Assembly (NCBI GenBank): GCA_964405755.1
Contig: CAYOPF010000110.1
Span: 1-8,544 of the forward strand
Length of the DNA stretch: 8,544 nucleotides
Direction: 5' to 3'
Source of the DNA: GWF2-33-9 sp964405755
Lineage (GTDB): Bacteria; Bacteroidota; Ignavibacteria; Kapaibacteriales; UBA2268
Shown: piece by piece, positions 1 through 6,056 of the stretch
Layout: the number at the start of each line of letters is the position of its first letter
Numbering within the stretch: the first letter of the stretch is position 1
The notes under the pieces: model-generated
Told to the model about the DNA's origin: nothing
The model's input: the letters and a program-made list of their open reading frames with translations, nothing else
Database searches by the model: none
Translations under genes and position numbers: made by a program

Positions 1-183
1 ATTTGGATCGTACCAATCAGGGAATTCCTTTTCTAATTCTTGTAATTCCTTGTATAATTTATCGTAAGTAAAATCATCTACTACACTTTTATGTTCGACA
101 TAATAAGCATAATCATATTCTGAAATTATTTTTCTAAGTTCTATTATTCTATGTATTTTATCGCTATTATCAAATAAAGTCAT
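1..183 (-). CDS. ligA: NAD+-dependent DNA ligase, N-terminal fragment (cut by window edge)
   Basis: LigA seals nicks in DNA during replication and repair, using NAD+ to adenylate an active-site lysine. Only the first 61 codons are in the window, read leftwards from an ATG at 181-183; the frame stays open to base 1. The visible part matches the N-terminal Ia domain that binds the NMN half of NAD+: an ELRKII helix at residues 15-20, the YAYYV segment at 25-29 (Y27 and Y28, at the positions of E. coli Tyr22 and His23; Tyr at the second position is common in the family), then D37, Y40 and D41 of the D..YD motif, followed by L.KELQELEKEFPD. The adenylation lysine, OB fold, zinc finger, HhH and BRCT domains would lie beyond the edge. 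The start overlaps the end of ptsI by 14 bases (170-183) and has no visible Shine-Dalgarno, so translation is probably coupled to ptsI. The family call is secure from the motif order; whether the rest of the gene is intact cannot be seen. Confidence 0.9.
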   Translation of the reverse strand, partial: MTLFDNSDKIHRIIELRKIISEYDYAYYVEHKSVVDDFTYDKLYKELQELEKEFPDWYDPN

Positions 184-1882
184 AATTATTAGTATTTTTT
201 AATATTTTATCAACTGATTTTCTGCAACTCCTATAATTAGTATTGATTATCTTTTCTTTAATCTCCAATAAGAGTGATGGAGCAACGCTGAGCTCGTCTA
301 CCCCAAGTCCTAATAAAATCTCAGTAAATGAAGGATGGCTTGCTAATTCCCCACAAACTGCAACTGATATCTTCGATTTTTTCGCTACATCTGTAATATG
401 CTTAATTAATCTCAATATACTGATATGTATTGAGTTAAAATAGTCAGATAAGAACTCATTTGTTCTGTCGGCAGCAAGTACATATTGTATTAAATCATTT
501 GTGCCAATACTAAAGAAATCAACAACTTTTGCTAACTCTTCTACTATTAGCGCTGCGGCAGGAGTTTCGATCATCACTCCAATTTTAATGTCGTTATCGG
601 TAGGAATGCTGTTTGATCTTAATTCATCCTTGATTTCATCAATAAGCTTCTTACTTTCAACAACTTCCGATAAAGTAGTAATCATAGGAAGCATAAATCG
701 TATATTCTTGTTAGCTGAGGCTCGCAATATACTTCTAATTTGAGTTTTAAATATGTCTTTTTTGCTTAAAAGATATCGTATTCCTCTCAAACCCAAAGCA
801 GGATTCTCTTCTTTTTTCAATAAATTTTCGACAAACTTGTCACTTCCGATGTCGAATGCACGGAAAGTAACGGGAATTGGATAACAGATATTTGCTATAT
901 CCCTATATATTTCATATTGTTCTTCCTCTTCGGGAAATTTGCTATTCTTAAGAATGTAGGTTTCTGTACGAACTAATCCAATTCCTTCTGCTTTGTTGAT
1001 TAAAGCAGTATTCAAATCGATTTTAGAATTTGCATTGCACCATAGTTGGATTTTTACCTTATCTTTAGTCATCGTCGGCAAATTGATTAGTTTGCCTAAT
1101 GAATTAATGTGGTCGCTTATCTGTTGAACTTTTTGATGATAATTTTCAATAATTTCTTGGCTTGGATTAATCAATACCAAACCATCAAATGCATCAACTA
1201 TTAAAAAGTTACCATCCTCGATACTTTTAGTTGCGTTACTCACTCCAATTACTGCTGGTATGTGGTACGAGTTCGCCAAAATTGTCAAATGAGATGTGAT
1301 ACCCCCAACTTCGGTTATTATAGCGTTGATATTGTTGTCGACATACCATAAAAAATCAGTGGGCGAAATTGATTGAGCAACAACTATACTGTCTTGGTGC
1401 AATTCTATGGTGTTTGGTTTGTTTAATATATTTTTTAATATTTTCTTTTCGATATTATCTAATTCTGTGATTCTATCCCTAAAAATCTGATTTTCGGCTT
1501 GCTTTAGCAAAGCTTTATTTTTTTCAAATTCCTCGTAAACAGCTTTGGAAGCGGATGTATAAGCAGATATTCGGTTTTCGATAGTGGAAAGGAAGTATTC
1601 ATCCTCTAAAATCATTAATTCAGCTTGCAATATGGTAGTTAATTCGGTGGAATCAATATTTATCTTAGCTATTGATTCAATATATTCATGTTTTACATAT
1701 TCAATTGCAATAGTTAATTTATTTCTTTCTTCTTCAATATTAAATGTTTCAGCACCATTTTCTACAACAAAGAACAATTCAGGTTTCAGCACAACAGCCT
1801 TCCCCATTGCAATACCCGAGGATGCAGGAATTCCTTTGATATCATTGTAATTGTGAACTTTATTCAACACCGAATCTGCCAT
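170..1882 (-). CDS. ptsI: Phosphoenolpyruvate-protein phosphotransferase (PTS enzyme I)
   Basis: Enzyme I takes phosphate from PEP onto a histidine and passes it to HPr, the first step of the phosphotransferase system in the cytoplasm. With the ATG at 1880-1882 the protein has 570 residues, close to E. coli EI (575). In order: the N-terminal GIPASSGIA.GKA strand; a helical HPr-binding part; the swivelling domain with GGITSH, H198 being the phosphorylated histidine; then the PEP-binding barrel with R305 in GLVRTE, R341 in FRAFDIGSDK, LGLRGIR, E439 in MIETPAA, D463 in GTNDLIQY and C510 in VCGELA. All expected catalytic residues are present. An in-frame TTG at 1897 would add five residues, but the ATG at 1882 is preferred because GGAG (1892-1895) sits nine bases upstream; it begins one base after the ptsH stop. 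It is the third gene of the purD-ptsH-ptsI-ligA run and its end overlaps ligA. NPr-type paralogous systems are an alternative, but there is no N-terminal GAF domain as in PtsP. Confidence 0.96.
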   Translation of the reverse strand: MADSVLNKVHNYNDIKGIPASSGIAMGKAVVLKPELFFVVENGAETFNIEEERNKLTIAIEYVKHEYIESIAKINIDSTELTTILQAELMILEDEYFLSTIENRISAYTSASKAVYEEFEKNKALLKQAENQIFRDRITELDNIEKKILKNILNKPNTIELHQDSIVVAQSISPTDFLWYVDNNINAIITEVGGITSHLTILANSYHIPAVIGVSNATKSIEDGNFLIVDAFDGLVLINPSQEIIENYHQKVQQISDHINSLGKLINLPTMTKDKVKIQLWCNANSKIDLNTALINKAEGIGLVRTETYILKNSKFPEEEEQYEIYRDIANICYPIPVTFRAFDIGSDKFVENLLKKEENPALGLRGIRYLLSKKDIFKTQIRSILRASANKNIRFMLPMITTLSEVVESKKLIDEIKDELRSNSIPTDNDIKIGVMIETPAAALIVEELAKVVDFFSIGTNDLIQYVLAADRTNEFLSDYFNSIHISILRLIKHITDVAKKSKISVAVCGELASHPSFTEILLGLGVDELSVAPSLLLEIKEKIINTNYRSCRKSVDKILKNTNNYDFI

Positions 1883-1883
1883 T

Positions 1884-2150
1884 TTATGGTTCTCCAAAAC
1901 CAGAAGATATTAATTCACTCATTGCTTGTGCAGCTTCTTGCTCGTCTTCTCCCTCTGTTGATATAGTTAGTTTTGTACCTTTGCCAGCACCCATAGTCAT
2001 GACACCAATAATACTTTTTGCATTAATCCCAAAACCATCTTTGTTCAAAAAAACTTCACATTTGAATTTTGCTGCTGTTTTAACAATTAACGAAGCAGGT
2101 CGGGTATGGATGCCAGCACGATTAATGATTTCTACTTCTACTTCAACCAT
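1884..2150 (-). CDS. ptsH: Phosphocarrier protein HPr
   Basis: HPr is the small cytoplasmic carrier that accepts phosphate from enzyme I and hands it to sugar-specific EIIA proteins or regulatory partners. At 88 residues it has the usual family length. The active-site segment RAGIHTRPAS places the phosphorylated histidine at H15 with R17 and P18 behind it. The second conserved region, NAKSIIGVMTMGAGKG, puts a serine at position 46, the residue that HPr kinase/phosphorylase modifies in Gram-positive and many other bacteria; enteric HPr also has a serine here but lacks that kinase, so the serine alone does not prove control. The gene begins inside the end of purD (8-base overlap, 2143-2150), with GGAG at 2155-2158 four bases from the ATG, and ends one base before the ptsI ATG. 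The position directly before ptsI is the classic arrangement. No EII component is present in the window. Confidence 0.96.
   Translation of the reverse strand: MVEVEVEIINRAGIHTRPASLIVKTAAKFKCEVFLNKDGFGINAKSIIGVMTMGAGKGTKLTISTEGEDEQEAAQAMSELISSGFGEP
1892..1895 (-). promoter_or_regulatory. Shine-Dalgarno deciding the ptsI start
   Basis: Read on the minus strand this is GGAG in the context TTTTGGAGAACC, nine bases before the ATG at 1882. It lies inside the last codons of ptsH. It supports the ATG over the upstream in-frame TTG at 1897, which has no purine-rich site before it. Confidence 0.65.
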
Positions 2151-3429
2151 TTTGCTCCAATTGCTTTAATGCTCGTTTACCTATGTCGGTTCGATAATGT
2201 TTATTTTCAAACTGAATTTTGTCGATGTTTTGGTAAATATTTTTCAAACTCGTTTGCAAACTTACGTCGTTAGAGACCAAACAAAGTACTCTTCCACCAT
2301 TAGTCAGCAGTTTATTGTAATCCATTTTCGTACCAGATTGATAAATTTTAATTTGTTTATCATCAATTGTTTCCAAACCTCTTATCTCTAAGCCAGTTTG
2401 AAATTTTTCGGGATATCCACCAGATGCTACAACAACACAGCTGGCAAATTGATTTTTCTTTACCTTTATGGCTTCCTTATTAATTTTATTATTTGCAACT
2501 GACAATAATAATTCATCAAAATCCCCTTCAATTAACTGCAATACGGCTTGGGTTTCGGGATCACCAAACCGGCAATTGTATTCTATCACCTTAGGTAGAC
2601 CTTCTTTTGTTATCATCAAACCAACATAAAGACATCCACGGAAAGTACGACCCAACTGACGCATCCCTTCCAAGGTAGGTTTGATTATTAATTTTTCAAT
2701 ATCTATAAGTAATTTTTCAGTAATGATAGGAGCAGGCGAATATGCACCCATTCCACCAGTATTAGGACCAGTGTCGCCGTCGAAAACCCTTTTATGATCT
2801 TGGGCTGAAGGTAAAATAATATAGTCCTCGCCGTCGGTAATTACAAATATGCTTGCCTCTTCACCTTCCAAATATTGTTCAACAACAATTGTATTGCTTG
2901 AATCACCAAACTTTCCATCAAAATACTCTAACATTGTCTTTTCGGCTTCCTTGAATGTTTCACAAATTGCAACCCCCTTGCCTGCCGCCAATCCGTCGGC
3001 CTTTATAACAACTGTTCCGCAAATTGTTTTACATAAATCCAAAGCCACATCTTTTTCATTTTTGGGAAAGACTTGAAAATCTGCTGTTGGAATATGGAAC
3101 TGCTTCATCAGTTGTTTAGCAAAAGCCTTTGAGGATTCAATCGCACTAGCTTGTCTGGATGGTCCAAAAACTGTAATTCCTCTACTTTCCAAAAAATCTA
3201 CAATTCCATCAGCAAGCGGTTGCTCTGGTCCAACGACAACTAAATCTATTTTTTTATTGATTGCGAACTCTGCTATTGCTTTAAAATTGTTTTGTGGTAT
3301 TTCAGTTTTCAAGGCAATATCAAAGATTCCTGGGTTGCCCGGATAAGCCCATATTTCGTTGTTTGTTTTGTTTAACTTATCGATAATTGCGTGCTCCCTC
3401 GCACCGTTCCCAATTACTAAAATCTTCAT
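2143..3429 (-). CDS. purD: Phosphoribosylamine-glycine ligase (GAR synthetase)
   Basis: PurD joins phosphoribosylamine and glycine with ATP to form glycinamide ribonucleotide, the second step of purine synthesis, in the cytoplasm. The 428 residues match the usual single-domain bacterial enzyme (about 420-430). Domains in order: N-terminal domain starting MKILVIGNGAREHA with GPEQPLADG at 67-75; ATP-grasp region with VIKADGLAAGKG (141-152), the QDHKRVFDGDTGPNTGGMGA block (210-229), and IEYNCRFGDPETQ, where E283 and N285 are the expected metal-binding pair and RFGDPETQA (287-295) is the GARS signature; then the C-terminal domain with SGGYP (336-340). No key motif is missing. The ATG at 3427-3429 begins the conserved first strand directly; no Shine-Dalgarno is visible. 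It appears to be the first gene of the operon with ptsH, ptsI and ligA. No other pur gene is nearby, so the pathway genes are dispersed here. Confidence 0.97.
   Translation of the reverse strand: MKILVIGNGAREHAIIDKLNKTNNEIWAYPGNPGIFDIALKTEIPQNNFKAIAEFAINKKIDLVVVGPEQPLADGIVDFLESRGITVFGPSRQASAIESSKAFAKQLMKQFHIPTADFQVFPKNEKDVALDLCKTICGTVVIKADGLAAGKGVAICETFKEAEKTMLEYFDGKFGDSSNTIVVEQYLEGEEASIFVITDGEDYIILPSAQDHKRVFDGDTGPNTGGMGAYSPAPIITEKLLIDIEKLIIKPTLEGMRQLGRTFRGCLYVGLMITKEGLPKVIEYNCRFGDPETQAVLQLIEGDFDELLLSVANNKINKEAIKVKKNQFASCVVVASGGYPEKFQTGLEIRGLETIDDKQIKIYQSGTKMDYNKLLTNGGRVLCLVSNDVSLQTSLKNIYQNIDKIQFENKHYRTDIGKRALKQLEQNG
2155..2158 (-). promoter_or_regulatory. Shine-Dalgarno of ptsH, embedded in purD
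   Basis: GGAG on the minus strand (context TTGGAGCAAA, then ATG), four bases from the ptsH start. It is formed by the last codons of purD, so ptsH initiation is coupled to translation of purD. The same TTGGAG string precedes ptsI. Confidence 0.6.
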
Positions 3430-3453
3430 TTATTCTTAAGAAATAATAAACTA

Positions 3454-3485
3454 CTAATTTACGAAAAAAATGATTATTACTCAAA
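3454..3485 (-). promoter_or_regulatory. Candidate purD operon promoter
   Basis: Read leftwards, TTTG (3485-3482) is followed after 20 bases by TAAATTAG (3461-3454). This resembles the Bacteroidota vegetative promoter (TTG at -33, TAnnTTTG at -7) with one mismatch in the -7 box and normal spacing. A start a few bases downstream would leave a leader of roughly 20 bases before the purD ATG. The region is very AT-rich, so a chance match is possible. The -7 box overlaps the shared TTTTCGTAA element. Confidence 0.35.
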
Positions 3486-3513
3486 CGAAAACTTAATCTA
3501 AAATTTTTCGTAA
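3459..3513. repeat. 10-bp inverted repeat in the divergent purD / DUF3108 spacer
   Basis: The arms TTACGAAAAA (3459-3468) and TTTTTCGTAA (3504-3513) are perfect inverse complements separated by 35 bases. Each arm points toward the gene it precedes, 29 bp from the purD start and 33 bp from the 3547 start. The spacing is too long for a simple operator hairpin. It is better read as the same element used once for each divergent transcript; the element is also found before coaD. Confidence 0.5.
3505..3513 (+). promoter_or_regulatory. TTTTCGTAA element upstream of the DUF3108 gene
   Basis: TTTTCGTAA followed by TAATAAG, ending 33 bases before the ATG at 3547. The coaD copy (8258-8266) has the same 9-mer, a similar tail (TTTTAAG) and the same 33-base distance. 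It is probably part of a core promoter or regulator site; no convincing -35/-33 TTG lies upstream. The role is inferred only from recurrence and position. Confidence 0.4.
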
Positions 3514-3546
3514 TAATAAGTGTCTCTATATTTTAAAAATTGACTT

Positions 3547-4320
3547 ATGAAAAAAATAATCTTTTCAGTAATATTAATATTTCTTTGCTTTCAACCAATT
3601 GATATTTTTTCACAGCAAGTTTGGTCACCTGGCGAGATTTTAGAGTACGATGTATCGTTTCTGGGAATTAAACTTGGTTCAATCAAAATTGAAACAATCA
3701 AGGAAGTGGACTTTAACGGAAAGCTAGTCTATACTGCCAAATCCACAATGCAATCCAATCCGGGAATTCCATTTGTATCGCTTTTTGCAACTTTCAATTC
3801 GTGGATGGATAAATCGCTTGGATTTTCACATCAGTTTATTGGTAACACAAAAACATCTGATGGATGGCAATACAACAAAATAGATTTTGATTACGATAAG
3901 AAAAAAATCACCAATCGTCATTGGCTCAATGATAGTTTAATTACTAACGATGTTTTCGAAGCAACGGGCAATATAAATGATGGGTGCTCGCTATTCTTTT
4001 TTGCACGAAAGTACTCCGATGTTAAGAAAACTGTAAAAGTTCCAACATTTATCGACGGAAAATTTCTGACAGTTATTAATTTTCATGGTAAGAGAGAAGC
4101 AATTAAAATTGATGCAATACCCTATCCCATACAGACTATCTTTTTAGATGGTAAAGCTGACTGGCAAGGTGTTTATGGTCTTTCAGGAAGTTTTGAGGGC
4201 TGGTTTAGCGACGATGATGCCCGTATTCCTATCAAAGCATTCATGAATGTGTATGTTGGAAAAGTGTTGATTGAATTAAAAAAATGGAAAAGAGAAGGTT
4301 GGAAACCTCCTAAATCATAG
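3547..4320 (+). CDS. Exported DUF3108-family protein
   Basis: The 257 residues begin with a clear signal peptide (MKK, then a hydrophobic run to about residue 20, probable cleavage after FS at 21-22). There is no lipobox, so the product is likely periplasmic or outer-membrane associated. The mature part opens with WSPGEILEYDVSFLGIKLG (26-44), the hallmark beginning of DUF3108, followed by alternating beta strands and a conserved-looking end, EGWFSDDDARIPIKAFM.VYVGKVLIELKKW (217-247). These fit the family, whose function is not established. Proteins of this kind have been discussed as envelope or outer-membrane related, which suits the neighbour kdsB, 26 bp downstream on the same strand. The ATG at 3547 is chosen because it directly begins the signal peptide; no Shine-Dalgarno is visible. 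Family membership is judged from the motif, not a search. Confidence 0.85.
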   Translation: MKKIIFSVILIFLCFQPIDIFSQQVWSPGEILEYDVSFLGIKLGSIKIETIKEVDFNGKLVYTAKSTMQSNPGIPFVSLFATFNSWMDKSLGFSHQFIGNTKTSDGWQYNKIDFDYDKKKITNRHWLNDSLITNDVFEATGNINDGCSLFFFARKYSDVKKTVKVPTFIDGKFLTVINFHGKREAIKIDAIPYPIQTIFLDGKADWQGVYGLSGSFEGWFSDDDARIPIKAFMNVYVGKVLIELKKWKREGWKPPKS

Positions 4321-4335
4321 TTTATAGAACTTTTT

Positions 4336-4339
4336 AGGG
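4336..4339 (+). promoter_or_regulatory. Shine-Dalgarno supporting the kdsB TTG start
   Basis: AGGG seven bases before the TTG at 4347, in the 26-bp gap after the DUF3108 stop. It supports TTG as the real kdsB initiation codon; no in-frame ATG occurs before the conserved PAR..S.RLP motif. Confidence 0.6.
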
Positions 4340-4346
4340 TAAATTT

Positions 4347-5087
4347 TTGAAAAATATCGTAATTATACCAGCAAGACTTAGTTCTCAACGATTACCAAAT
4401 AAACTCATCGAGAAAATCGGAGATCGATATTTATTTCAAATTGTATATGAAAACATTCATCAGTGCAAATTTGTCGACAAAGTATTGATTGCAACCGATA
4501 GTAATGAAATTGCAAAAATCTGTGAAAACTTAAACTTCAATTATTTATTAACACCTGATTATTTCCAAAGCGGCACGGACAGAATATCTTGGACATATCA
4601 GCAATTAAATGAAAACTATGATTTGGTAATAAATGTTCAGGGAGATGAACCTCTGTTATCATCAACGGATTTAGATAATTTTATTGATTACCTTTGCAAT
4701 AAACAATTTGATGTTGCCACAATCATTACCAAAATCAAAAATATCGAAGATATCTCAAATCCAAATACTGTCAAAGTGGTTTTGAACCAAAAAAATGAAG
4801 CAATGTACTTCTCGCGTGCACCTATTCCTTGGAAAAGAAACGGAATGGACAATCTGGACCTGAATATCGATATTTACTACAAACACATTGGGGTTTATGC
4901 CTACAAACCCTCCTCGCTTTCTAATTTTGCAAAATTACCGCAATCTGACTATGAAAAAATTGAAAAGTTAGAACAATTGCGTTTACTCCAAGCAGGTTAT
5001 ACTTATTTGTGCTACGAAATATTAAAAGATTTAATGTCGGTAGATACATTGGAAGATTTAGAAAAAGTGAGAGAATTATTTAAATGA
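4347..5087 (+). CDS. kdsB: 3-deoxy-manno-octulosonate cytidylyltransferase (CMP-KDO synthetase)
   Basis: KdsB activates KDO with CTP to CMP-KDO, the donor for the inner core of lipopolysaccharide; it is cytoplasmic. The 246 residues match the family length (about 245-250). Motifs in order: IIPARLSSQRLPNK (6-19), the nucleotide-binding loop; ATDS.EI (49-55); QSGTDRI (74-80); NVQGDEP (96-102), with D100 the expected metal ligand; YFSRAPIPW (154-162); KHIGVYAY (179-186); EKLEQLR (206-212); and the C-terminal SVDTLEDLEKVR (231-242), with D233 as the second acidic ligand. The protein starts at a TTG, supported by AGGG upstream and by the first strand NIVIIPAR beginning at once. It follows the DUF3108 gene by 26 bp and probably shares its transcript. 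Its end lies 17 bp from the end of the opposing permease gene, with no terminator visible. The gene implies a KDO-containing outer membrane. Related NTP transferases are less likely given the full KdsB motif set. Confidence 0.95.
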   Translation: MKNIVIIPARLSSQRLPNKLIEKIGDRYLFQIVYENIHQCKFVDKVLIATDSNEIAKICENLNFNYLLTPDYFQSGTDRISWTYQQLNENYDLVINVQGDEPLLSSTDLDNFIDYLCNKQFDVATIITKIKNIEDISNPNTVKVVLNQKNEAMYFSRAPIPWKRNGMDNLDLNIDIYYKHIGVYAYKPSSLSNFAKLPQSDYEKIEKLEQLRLLQAGYTYLCYEILKDLMSVDTLEDLEKVRELFK

Positions 5088-5104
5088 TTTTAAAAGTAAT
5101 TGTC

Positions 5105-5959
5105 TTACTTCTTCTGGGTTAAATATACTCCAAAAATAACTGCAATTCCACCAAGCACAAATATTGTGGATATTTGTTGTCCTAAAAAAATGACTGCCAA
5201 AATTGTAGTCAAAATTGGTTGTAAATTATTAAAAACAGATACTTTGCTTGCTTCGATTCTTTTCAGAGCCATGTACCACAAAATATAGCTCAATCCCGAA
5301 GTAATTATCCCCAAATATAATATCTCCGCCCAATCAAACATCGAATAATTCAATGGATTATCCTTGGCTGGTAAGAATATGTAAATAATTGCATAAATTG
5401 CAAAGCCAAGTTGCATTGCAATAGCAGTAGAAAATATTGAACCATATTTTTGAGTTATTTTCCTTCCGATAAGGGTATATAATGCCCATGCTAATGCAGC
5501 AAGTATTGCAAGCAAATCCCCCACTAAACCTATGCTGTCAACTTTGATACCTTTTTCGGTTAATAACAAAATTGTGCCACCCACTGCTATACCTATTCCG
5601 ACTATTTTAAGCACATATGAACTTTCCTTTAGAAAAAAATATGCTAGTATATATACAAAAATTGGAGTTAATGCATAAGCTAATGCAACATTTGGAGCAG
5701 TTGTGAACTTAATGGACACTAAAAACAAAAACTGGTTGATTGGAATATTGAGAATAGCAAGAATAATAAAATATTTATAATCTTCTTTTTCTATTTTCTT
5801 TGCAGAATTGAATAATTTGGTAATTATCAAGAAAAAAATTGAAGCAATTAGTGCCCGATAGAAAAGTATTGATGAAGGATTGGCTCTGGTTGCCAAATCT
5901 TTGCTAATAATGTGAGTTCCCGAAGCAATTAATTGCCCAAGCAAAATGAGATAATACAT
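5105..5959 (-). CDS. EamA/DMT-superfamily permease (RhaT/RarD-like), substrate unknown
   Basis: The 284 residues form about ten hydrophobic helices (roughly 2-18, 31-48, 62-81, 88-109, 117-133, 147-164, 178-196, 209-229, 241-259, 264-281), the 5+5 internal duplication typical of two EamA domains in the inner membrane. Family signs include an early FYRALIAS (33-40), APNVALAYALTPIFVYILAYFFLKE (88-112) ending the first half, and the matching SVFNNLQPILTTILAVIFLGQ (241-261) in the second. Such proteins export metabolites, amino acids or related small molecules; nothing here defines the substrate. The ATG at 5957-5959 starts just before the first helix; no Shine-Dalgarno is seen. It is transcribed alone, converging on kdsB (17-bp gap) and diverging from the T9SS protein across 97 bp. 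Confidence 0.92.
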   Translation of the reverse strand: MYYLILLGQLIASGTHIISKDLATRANPSSILFYRALIASIFFLIITKLFNSAKKIEKEDYKYFIILAILNIPINQFLFLVSIKFTTAPNVALAYALTPIFVYILAYFFLKESSYVLKIVGIGIAVGGTILLLTEKGIKVDSIGLVGDLLAILAALAWALYTLIGRKITQKYGSIFSTAIAMQLGFAIYAIIYIFLPAKDNPLNYSMFDWAEILYLGIITSGLSYILWYMALKRIEASKVSVFNNLQPILTTILAVIFLGQQISTIFVLGGIAVIFGVYLTQKK

Positions 5960-6056
5960 AATTACAAAATTAGGTTATATACTATAAGAAATTTACATTC
6001 TAACCAAAATTATTCTGTTTTTTTTACTTAATTTAGAATATAATTATGAGGTTAAA
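5960..6056. other. Divergent 97-bp spacer between the permease and the T9SS protein
   Basis: Very AT-rich, with an eight-T run at 6018-6025. On the plus strand TAATTTAG (6029-6036) is one mismatch from the Bacteroidota -7 box TAnnTTTG, but no TTG sits at the right distance upstream. A TATAAT at 6039-6044 is too close to the start codon for a usual leader. GAGG at 6048-6051, five bases before the ATG at 6057, is a plausible Shine-Dalgarno. Both outward promoters must lie here, but none can be assigned firmly. Confidence 0.35.

Noticed and set aside
1883..1897. TTG at 1897 as the ptsI start
   Set aside because: It would add five residues without similarity to the family, has no Shine-Dalgarno, and the ATG at 1882 has GGAG nine bases upstream.
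1981..2169. Open frame on the plus strand across ptsH
   Set aside because: Antisense to ptsH, whose active-site and Ser46 motifs are unmistakable; the frame has no family features.
3527..3534. TATATTTT as a -7/-10 box for the DUF3108 gene
   Set aside because: It would put the transcript start about six bases before the ATG and lacks an upstream TTG at the usual spacing; likely AT-rich coincidence.
5088..5104. Bidirectional terminator between kdsB and the permease
   Set aside because: The 17-bp convergent gap is AT-rich with no inverted repeat of useful length.
5965..5972. TAATTTTG (minus strand), a perfect -7 box before the permease gene
   Set aside because: It ends only five bases before the ATG, which would make the transcript leaderless, and there is no TTG about 20 bases upstream.
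6039..6044. Perfect TATAAT before the T9SS protein gene
   Set aside because: A start about seven bases downstream would fall at the GAGG ribosome site and leave almost no leader; no matching -35 is seen.
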